A DNA stretch of 64,000 nucleotides from Winogradskya humida (GTDB taxonomy: Bacteria; Actinomycetota; Actinomycetes; Mycobacteriales; Micromonosporaceae): assembly GCF_016862215.1 (NCBI RefSeq), contig NZ_BOMN01000112.1, positions 122,650 to 186,649 of the forward strand, read 5' to 3'. A program made the translations under genes and the position numbers. Positions 58,254-64,000 of the stretch are shown here, piece by piece (position 1 is the stretch's first letter; every line of letters starts with the position of its first letter). Below the pieces are notes generated by a model that was given only the letters and a program-made list of their open reading frames with translations, was not told where the DNA came from and ran no database searches.

Positions 58254-61200
58254 GTGTTCAGTCGTGTCGCCATCGTCAACCGGGGTGAGGCTGCTATGCG
58301 GCTCATCCACGCCGTGCGGGACATCGCCGCGGAGACGGGCACCAGGATCGAGACCGTTGCCCTGCACACCGATGTCGACCGGACGGCGACGTTCGTGCGG
58401 GAGGCCGATCTCTCGTACGATCTCGGGCCCGCGTCGGCCCGGCCGTACCTGGATCTGAAGACCCTGGAGCGGGCGCTGGTCGAGAGCGGCGCCGACGCCG
58501 CCTGGGTGGGCTGGGGTTTCGTCGCCGAGGATCCGGCGTTCGCGGAGCTGTGCGAGAAGGTCGGGGTCACGTTTGTCGGGCCCAGCGCGGATGCCATGCG
58601 CAAGCTCGGTGACAAGATCGGCGCGAAGCTGATCGCCGAGGAGGTCGGCGTGCCGGTCGCGCCGTGGAGCCGCGGCGCCGTGGAGACGCTCGACGCCGCG
58701 CTGGTCGCCGCGTCGGACATCGGCTACCCGCTGATGCTGAAGGCGACCGCGGGTGGCGGTGGGCGTGGCATCCGGGTCGTGACCAGCGCGGACGAGCTCG
58801 CCGACGCGTACGAGCGGACCAGCCAGGAGGCCGCGCGGGCCTTCGGCAGCGGCATCGTCTTCCTGGAGCGCCTGGTCACGGGCGCGCGGCACGTCGAGGT
58901 CCAGGTCATCGCCGACGGTGAGACCGCGTGGGCGCTCGGGGTGCGCGACTGCTCGGTGCAGCGGCGCAACCAGAAGGTCATCGAGGAGTCGGCGTCGCCG
59001 CTGCTCGACGCCGCCCAGGTGGCCGAGCTGAAGAGCTCCGCCGAGCGGCTGGCCGTCAAGGTCGGCTACCGGGGCGCGGCGACCGTCGAGTTCCTCTACC
59101 ACCCCGGTGACCGGCTGTTCGCGTTCCTCGAGGTCAACACGCGCCTGCAGGTCGAGCACCCGATCACCGAGTCCACCACCGGGTTCGACCTGGTCAAGGC
59201 GCAGTTGCACGTCGCGTCCGGCGGCAAGCTCGAGGGCGTTCAACCGGCCGAGCGCGGGCACGCCGTCGAGGCCCGGCTCAACGCCGAGGACCCCGACCGG
59301 GACTTCGCGCCCTCCCCCGGGCGCATCGTGCTGCTCGACCTGCCGTCCGGGCCGGGCATCCGGGTGGACACCGGCGTCAGCGAGGGTGACACGATCCCCG
59401 CCGACTTCGACTCCATGATCGCGAAGATCATCGCGTACGGTGCCGACCGCGCGGAGGCCCTGGGCCGGCTGCGGCGGGCGATGGCCGAGACCACGGTGAT
59501 CATCGAGGGCGGCGCGACCAACAAGAGCTTCGTGCTCGACCTGCTCGACCAGCCCGAGGTCATCGACGCCAGTGCCGACACGGGCTGGATCGACCGGGTA
59601 CGCGCTGAGGGCCGGCTCGTCTCCCACAAGCACTCCGCCGTCGCGCTGGCCGCGGCCGCGATCGAGGCGTACGAGGAGGAGGAGCGCGTCGAGCGGCAGC
59701 GGCTGCTGTCGACCGCGTTCGGCGGGCGCCCGCAGGTGCAGCACGAGAGCGGCCGGCCCCTGGACCTCAAACTGCGAGGACAGGCCTATCGCGTACGCGT
59801 AGCGCGCGTCGGCGCCCACCGGTTCCGCGTCGGCATCGAGGCGGGGGCCGACGTGCGTACCGCCGATGTGGTGCTCGACCGGTTCGACCGGCACACCGGG
59901 CAGATCCTCGTCAACGGCGTCCGCCACCGGCTGCTCACCAGCACCTTCGGCCCGATCCACCTGGTCGAGGTCGACGGGGTGACGCACCGGGTCAGCCGCG
60001 ACGAGGGCGGCGTCCTGCGCTCCCCCATGCCCGCCCTGGTCGTCGCGACGCCGCTGCAGGTCGGCGCGGAGGTCGAGGCCGGCGCCCCGGTGCTCGTACT
60101 CGAAGCCATGAAGATGGAGAACGTCCTGCGCGCGCCGTTCAAGGCCCGCGTCAAGGAATGCGTCGTCTCCGTGGGCAGCCAGGTCGAGACCGGCGCCCCG
60201 CTGATGCGCCTCGAACCGATCGCCGACGAGAACGAGACGCAGGAGGCGTCGTCGGCCGGTGCCGTCGAGCTGGACCTGCCCGAGGTGACCGCGGCGAGCC
60301 CGGTCCGCGAGCGGGTCGCCCGCGGCCAGGAGGACCTGCGCAGCCTGCTGCTCGGCTATGACGCCGACCCGCACGACGAGCGCCGGGTCCTCGCCGACTA
60401 CGTCACCGCCCGCAAGGCGTTCGCCGCCGACGGTCAGCGGGCCCTCGCCGAGGAGCTCGACCTCGTCGACGTCTTCGCCGACCTCGCCGAGCTGAGCCGC
60501 AACCGGCCCGCCGGTGACGACGGTGGCAGCGACACCCACGTGCACAGCGCCCGCGAGTACTTCCACACCTACCTGCAGAGCCTCGACGTGGAGCGGGCCG
60601 GGCTGCCGGAGGCGTTCCAGGCGCGGCTCGGCAAGGCGCTGGGCCACTACGGCGTCAAGGATCTGGAACGTACGCCCGAGCTCGAAGCGGCCGTGTTCCG
60701 GATCTTCCTCGCCCAGCAGCGCGCGGCGGCCGACGCGACCGTCGTGACGACGCTGCTGCGTTCCTGGCTGCAGGAGGCGCCGCCGGACGAGGTGCTGCGC
60801 GAGCCGGCCGGTCTCGCCCTGGAACGCCTCGTCGCCGCCACGCAGGTCCGGTTCCCGGTGGTCGCCGACCTCGCCCGCGGCGTGGTCTTCGCGTGGTTCG
60901 CCCAGCCGCTGCTGCGAAGGAACAGGGCCCACGTGTACGCGGGCGTGCGCCGGCAGTTGCGGCACCTGGACGCGTACCCACAGGCTGGTGATCGTGCGGA
61001 ACGGATCGCCGAGATGGTCCGCAGCACCGAGCCCCTGGTCCGCCTGCTCGGGCAGCGGATCGTCCGCGCCGGCCTGGACAACACGGCCATGCTGGAGGTG
61101 CTGCACCGCCGCTACTACGGCAACAAGGCCATCACCGGCATCCGCACCGGCGTGGCCGGCGGCACGACGTTCGTCATCGCCGAGCGCGCCGGCTCGCAGG

Positions 61201-63719
61201 TCTTCTCCGCCGCCGTCAGCTTCGACGCCCTGGGCAGCGCCCTGCGAGGGCTCAACGAGCTGGCCACCGGGCTCGCCGGGCAGGCCATCGACGCCGACAT
61301 CTACCTCGCCTGGGAGAACCAGTCCGCGGACTCCGACGCGATGGCGTCAGCGCTGCACGAGGTCATCAACGCCAACCCCCTGCCCAGCCAGGTACGCCGG
61401 GTGACGGCCACGGTCGCCGGTCGCAACGGTGCCGTGATGCATCACCACTTCACGTTCCGCCCGGCGGGTAGTTCCTTTGCTGAGGAGCGGCTGATCCGCG
61501 GGCTGCACCCGTACATCGCGCAGCGTATGCAGCTGGAGCGGCTCCGCGAGTTCGACCTCACCCGCCTGCCGTCCTCCGACGAGGAGGTCTACCTCTTCCA
61601 GTGCGTCGCCCGGGAGAACCCCAACGACGACCGGCTCGTCGCGTTCGCCCAGGTCCGCGATCTGACCGAGCTCCGCGAGCAGGACGGGCGCCTGGTCGCG
61701 CTGCCCACCGCCGAGGACGTCATCGCCACCTGCCTCGACTCGATCCGCCGCGCCCAGTCCCGCCGGGCCTCGAAGAACAGGTTCAACACCAACCGGGTCG
61801 TCGTGTACGTCTGGCCGGTCATCGGCATCACCCGCGCCGAGCTGGAGATGATCGCCGGACGCGTACGCCCGACCACCGCCGGCGCCGGCCTCGAGGAGAT
61901 CCTGTTCATCGGCCGCCAGCGTGACCCCCGCACGGGTGCGCTGACCAAGGCCGCCGTCCGGATCGCCTTCGACGCCGCCGGGGGCACCCAGCTCACCGTC
62001 GACGCCCCGTCCGACGCACCGATCGAGCCGCTCGACGGCTACCGGCAGAAGGTCCTGCGTGCGGCCGGGCGCAACACCGTCTACCCGTACGAGCTGACCG
62101 GTCTGCTGGGTGATTTCACCGAGCACGACCTGGACGCCTCGCACGCGCTGGTCCCGGTCGACCGCCCGAAGGGCAAGAACACCGCGGCGATCGTCGCGGG
62201 CGTGGTCAGCACCGTGACCCCGCTCTACCCGGAGGGCATCAAGCGGGTCGTGCTGCTCGGCGACCCGACGAAGTCCCTCGGCGCACTGAGCGAGCCGGAG
62301 TGCCGGCGCGTCATTGCCGCGCTCGATCTGGCTGAGCAGTTGCAGGTGCCGCTGGAGTGGTACGCCCTGTCGTCCGGTGCGCGGATCTCGATGGAGTCCG
62401 GCACGGAGAACATGGACTGGGTGGCGGCCGCGTTGAAGCGGATCGTGGAGTTCACCCAGGACGGCGGCGAGATCAACATCGTGGTCGCGGGTATCAACGT
62501 GGGCGCGCAGCCGTACTGGAACGCCGAGGCCACGATGCTGATGCACACCAAGGGCATTCTGGTGATGACGCCGGATTCGGCGATGGTGCTGACGGGGAAG
62601 CAGTCCCTGGACTTCTCCGGTGGCGTGTCGGCGGAGGACAACTTCGGCATCGGCGGGTACGACCGGGTGATGGGGCCGAACGGGCAGGCGCAGTACTGGG
62701 CGCCGGATCTGACGGCGGCTCGTAACGTGCTGATGGCTCACTACGACCACGCGTACGTTGCTCCTGGTGAGACTTCGCCGCGGCGCGCCGTGACCGGCGA
62801 TCCTGTGTCCCGTGACATTTCGGACTTCCCGCACGTTCTGGACGGCAGTGACTTCACCACGGTGGGGCAGATCTTCTCCGCCGCTTCCAACCCCGACCGC
62901 AAGAAGCCGTTCGATATTCGTACGGTGATGCGCGCGCTGTCCGACCAGGACCACCCGGTGCTGGAGCGGTGGGCGGGCATGGCCGACGCGGAGACAGCGG
63001 CGGTGCAGGACGTTCATCTGGGTGGCATCCCGGTGTGCCTGCTGGGTATCGAGTCCCGGTCCGTGCCGCGGCGGGGGTTCCCGCCCACCGACGGGCCCGA
63101 CACGTACACCGCGGGCACGTTGTTCCCGCGATCGTCGAAGAAGGCGGCTCGGGCGATCAACGCGGCGAGCGGCAACCGTCCGCTGGTGGTGCTGGCGAAC
63201 CTGTCGGGCTTCGACGGCTCGCCCGAGTCGATGCGCAAGCTGCAGCTGGAGTACGGCGCCGAGATCGGCCGCGCGATCGTCAACTTCCGCGGGCCGATCG
63301 TGTTCTGCGTGATCTCGCGGTATCACGGTGGGGCGTTCGTGGTCTTCTCGAAGGCCCTGAACCCGAACATGACGGTACTGGCCCTCGAAGGCTCGTTCGC
63401 TTCGGTGCTCGGCGGTGCCCCTGCCGCGGCCGTCGTCTTCTCCGGCGAGGTCAAGGGGCGCACGGCGGCCGACCCGCGGGTGCGTGACCTGGAGGCCCGG
63501 GTCGCGGCTACCAGCGGGACGGAACGGGCTGCGCTGACCGCGGAGCTGGACGAGACGCGGGCATCGGTGCGGGCGGAGAAGCTCGGCGAGGTCGCCGCGG
63601 AGTTCGACCGGGTCCACAACATCCAGCGGGCCGTTGAGGTCGGGTCGGTCGACGCCGTCATCAGCGCGGCTGAGCTGCGGCCCCGGATCATCTCGGTGAT
63701 CGAGAGCCGGCTCGGCTGA
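58254..63719 (+). CDS. Single-chain biotin-dependent acyl-CoA carboxylase (BC-BCCP-CT)
   Basis: 1821 residues from GTG 58254 (AGGAGGG nine nt upstream). Order: biotin carboxylase (FSRVAIVNRGEAAMRLIHAV, KATAGGGGRGIRVV, FLEVNTRLQVEHPITE); about 100-residue linker; BCCP with VLEAMKMEN and biotinyl K620; a central region; then the carboxyltransferase from about 1080 to the end (VAGINVGAQPYWNAEATMLM, GGYDRVMGPNGQAQYW, EGSFASVLGGAPAAAVVFSG). Fused eukaryote-like acetyl/propionyl-CoA carboxylases occur in some actinobacteria; the acyl-CoA used is unknown. It catalyses ATP- and bicarbonate-dependent carboxylation feeding fatty-acid or polyketide synthesis. Confidence 0.9.
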   Translation: MFSRVAIVNRGEAAMRLIHAVRDIAAETGTRIETVALHTDVDRTATFVREADLSYDLGPASARPYLDLKTLERALVESGADAAWVGWGFVAEDPAFAELCEKVGVTFVGPSADAMRKLGDKIGAKLIAEEVGVPVAPWSRGAVETLDAALVAASDIGYPLMLKATAGGGGRGIRVVTSADELADAYERTSQEAARAFGSGIVFLERLVTGARHVEVQVIADGETAWALGVRDCSVQRRNQKVIEESASPLLDAAQVAELKSSAERLAVKVGYRGAATVEFLYHPGDRLFAFLEVNTRLQVEHPITESTTGFDLVKAQLHVASGGKLEGVQPAERGHAVEARLNAEDPDRDFAPSPGRIVLLDLPSGPGIRVDTGVSEGDTIPADFDSMIAKIIAYGADRAEALGRLRRAMAETTVIIEGGATNKSFVLDLLDQPEVIDASADTGWIDRVRAEGRLVSHKHSAVALAAAAIEAYEEEERVERQRLLSTAFGGRPQVQHESGRPLDLKLRGQAYRVRVARVGAHRFRVGIEAGADVRTADVVLDRFDRHTGQILVNGVRHRLLTSTFGPIHLVEVDGVTHRVSRDEGGVLRSPMPALVVATPLQVGAEVEAGAPVLVLEAMKMENVLRAPFKARVKECVVSVGSQVETGAPLMRLEPIADENETQEASSAGAVELDLPEVTAASPVRERVARGQEDLRSLLLGYDADPHDERRVLADYVTARKAFAADGQRALAEELDLVDVFADLAELSRNRPAGDDGGSDTHVHSAREYFHTYLQSLDVERAGLPEAFQARLGKALGHYGVKDLERTPELEAAVFRIFLAQQRAAADATVVTTLLRSWLQEAPPDEVLREPAGLALERLVAATQVRFPVVADLARGVVFAWFAQPLLRRNRAHVYAGVRRQLRHLDAYPQAGDRAERIAEMVRSTEPLVRLLGQRIVRAGLDNTAMLEVLHRRYYGNKAITGIRTGVAGGTTFVIAERAGSQVFSAAVSFDALGSALRGLNELATGLAGQAIDADIYLAWENQSADSDAMASALHEVINANPLPSQVRRVTATVAGRNGAVMHHHFTFRPAGSSFAEERLIRGLHPYIAQRMQLERLREFDLTRLPSSDEEVYLFQCVARENPNDDRLVAFAQVRDLTELREQDGRLVALPTAEDVIATCLDSIRRAQSRRASKNRFNTNRVVVYVWPVIGITRAELEMIAGRVRPTTAGAGLEEILFIGRQRDPRTGALTKAAVRIAFDAAGGTQLTVDAPSDAPIEPLDGYRQKVLRAAGRNTVYPYELTGLLGDFTEHDLDASHALVPVDRPKGKNTAAIVAGVVSTVTPLYPEGIKRVVLLGDPTKSLGALSEPECRRVIAALDLAEQLQVPLEWYALSSGARISMESGTENMDWVAAALKRIVEFTQDGGEINIVVAGINVGAQPYWNAEATMLMHTKGILVMTPDSAMVLTGKQSLDFSGGVSAEDNFGIGGYDRVMGPNGQAQYWAPDLTAARNVLMAHYDHAYVAPGETSPRRAVTGDPVSRDISDFPHVLDGSDFTTVGQIFSAASNPDRKKPFDIRTVMRALSDQDHPVLERWAGMADAETAAVQDVHLGGIPVCLLGIESRSVPRRGFPPTDGPDTYTAGTLFPRSSKKAARAINAASGNRPLVVLANLSGFDGSPESMRKLQLEYGAEIGRAIVNFRGPIVFCVISRYHGGAFVVFSKALNPNMTVLALEGSFASVLGGAPAAAVVFSGEVKGRTAADPRVRDLEARVAATSGTERAALTAELDETRASVRAEKLGEVAAEFDRVHNIQRAVEVGSVDAVISAAELRPRIISVIESRLG

Positions 63720-63735
63720 GCCATCCTTGAGCGAC

Positions 63736-63763
63736 AGGCCGGCGCCTTCGGGCGCCGGCCTTC
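63736..63763 (+). terminator. Rho-independent terminator after the carboxylase
   Basis: GGCCGGCGCC (63737-63746), TTCG tetraloop (63747-63750), GGCGCCGGCC (63751-63760), with A63736-T63761 as an eleventh pair. This is a perfect GC stem with a UUCG-type loop, 17 nt after the stop codon. The following TTC has only a short U-run. Confidence 0.85.
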
Positions 63764-63809
63764 TTGCTGCCCCTCTTGCTGCCCCCTCTTGCTGCCCCCT
63801 CTTGCTGCC
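63763..63809. repeat. Short tandem repeat after the terminator
   Basis: CTTGCTGCCCCCT (13 bp) occurs about four times with small length changes (units at 63763, 63775, 63788, 63801). It is the start of a pyrimidine-rich tract that continues to the end of the window. Confidence 0.75.
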
Positions 63810-64000
63810 GTCCCCAACCCTGCCGCCATCACCCTTCTCGCCCTCGGCCTTCTCGCCCCCCTCCAGTGGCCTCGCTCTTCTTGCCTTCCCGTTTCTGTTG
63901 TGCCCTCCCGCTCTTCTCCTTGCCCCTGCTGTTGCCCTCCTCCGGTGTCGGATTTTGGCTTTCCCGGTGGGCTTCTGGGGCGGAATATTGTCGTACGCCT
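63810..64000. other. Pyrimidine-rich non-coding tract at the window end
   Basis: The plus strand is almost free of purine runs (repeats of CTTCTCGCCC, CTTCTTGCC, CTTGCCCC) up to about 63945, after which composition returns to normal with TTGTCGTACG near the edge. No gene or promoter could be read; a gene may begin just outside. Confidence 0.5.

Noticed and set aside
58212..61106. 964-codon minus-strand frame
   Set aside because: Antisense to the carboxylase; composition follows the opposite strand's codon bias.
61347..63617. 756-codon minus-strand frame
   Set aside because: Same reason: shadow of the carboxyltransferase half.

Overview
The window is high-GC, gene-dense DNA from a filamentous or plant-litter actinomycete. 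GTG/TTG starts, many ATGA/GTGA start-stop overlaps, apparently leaderless promoters, SigE-type sigma factors, a PknG-GlnH-GlnX module, FxSxx-type peptide systems and secreted plant cell-wall enzymes all fit Actinobacteria. A Micromonosporaceae genome (for example Actinoplanes) is my best guess, but no rRNA or other taxonomic marker is present. I saw no tRNA, rRNA or CRISPR array.

Layout. 0-2.8 kb: truncated CGNR-type regulator, EamA exporter and two Rossmann-fold oxidoreductases. 3.1-12.8 kb: a RiPP-like peptide gene and HExxH peptide hydroxylase facing a three-gene minus-strand operon that encodes nucleosidase-VMAP, MoxR ATPase and an FxsT-like vWA/NB-ARC/TPR protein. 12.9-19.9 kb: sigma/anti-sigma pair, Asp23/Gls24 protein, lipoprotein, several unrecognised genes, and a TetR/SRPBCC pair around a palindromic operator. 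19.8-23.3 kb: a secreted GH12 / pectinesterase / pectate lyase operon. 23.4-27.2 kb: PhsA-like multicopper oxidase plus an unrecognised gene. 27.2-32.5 kb: CHAT-TPR protease, subtilase, sigma factor and a small partner. 32.5-37 kb: an insertion-sequence island with one IS630, one intact IS5-family transposase gene and two internally deleted IS5-family elements whose inverted repeats and target duplications can still be read. 37.7-46.1 kb: an expanded GlnX-GlnH-PknG cluster with a helical protein, a vWA protein and a membrane-tethered NACHT ATPase. 46.1-51.8 kb: DUF1906 glycoside-hydrolase-like protein, small genes, a PH-like protein, and a two-gene sensor module ending in a shortened TIR domain. 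51.9-58.1 kb: CYTH protein, membrane-anchored trypsin-like protease, second SigE-type sigma/anti-sigma operon, and a 961-residue membrane protein with three WWRTGGP modules. 58.3-63.7 kb: a single-chain biotin-dependent acyl-CoA carboxylase with a strong terminator.

How the genes work together. The window is rich in signalling and conflict-type modules: a vWA-MoxR-VMAP ternary system whose vWA subunit is FxsT and which lies beside a HExxH/precursor pair; a CHAT/subtilase/sigma cascade; PknG with vWA and NACHT partners; and a sensor-TIR chimera. Metabolic genes (pectin and glucan degradation, multicopper oxidase, acyl-CoA carboxylase) suit a saprophyte. The best candidates for an undescribed system are the 3.1-12.8 kb locus, the 50.3-51.8 kb sensor-TIR pair and the triplicated WWRTGGP protein.
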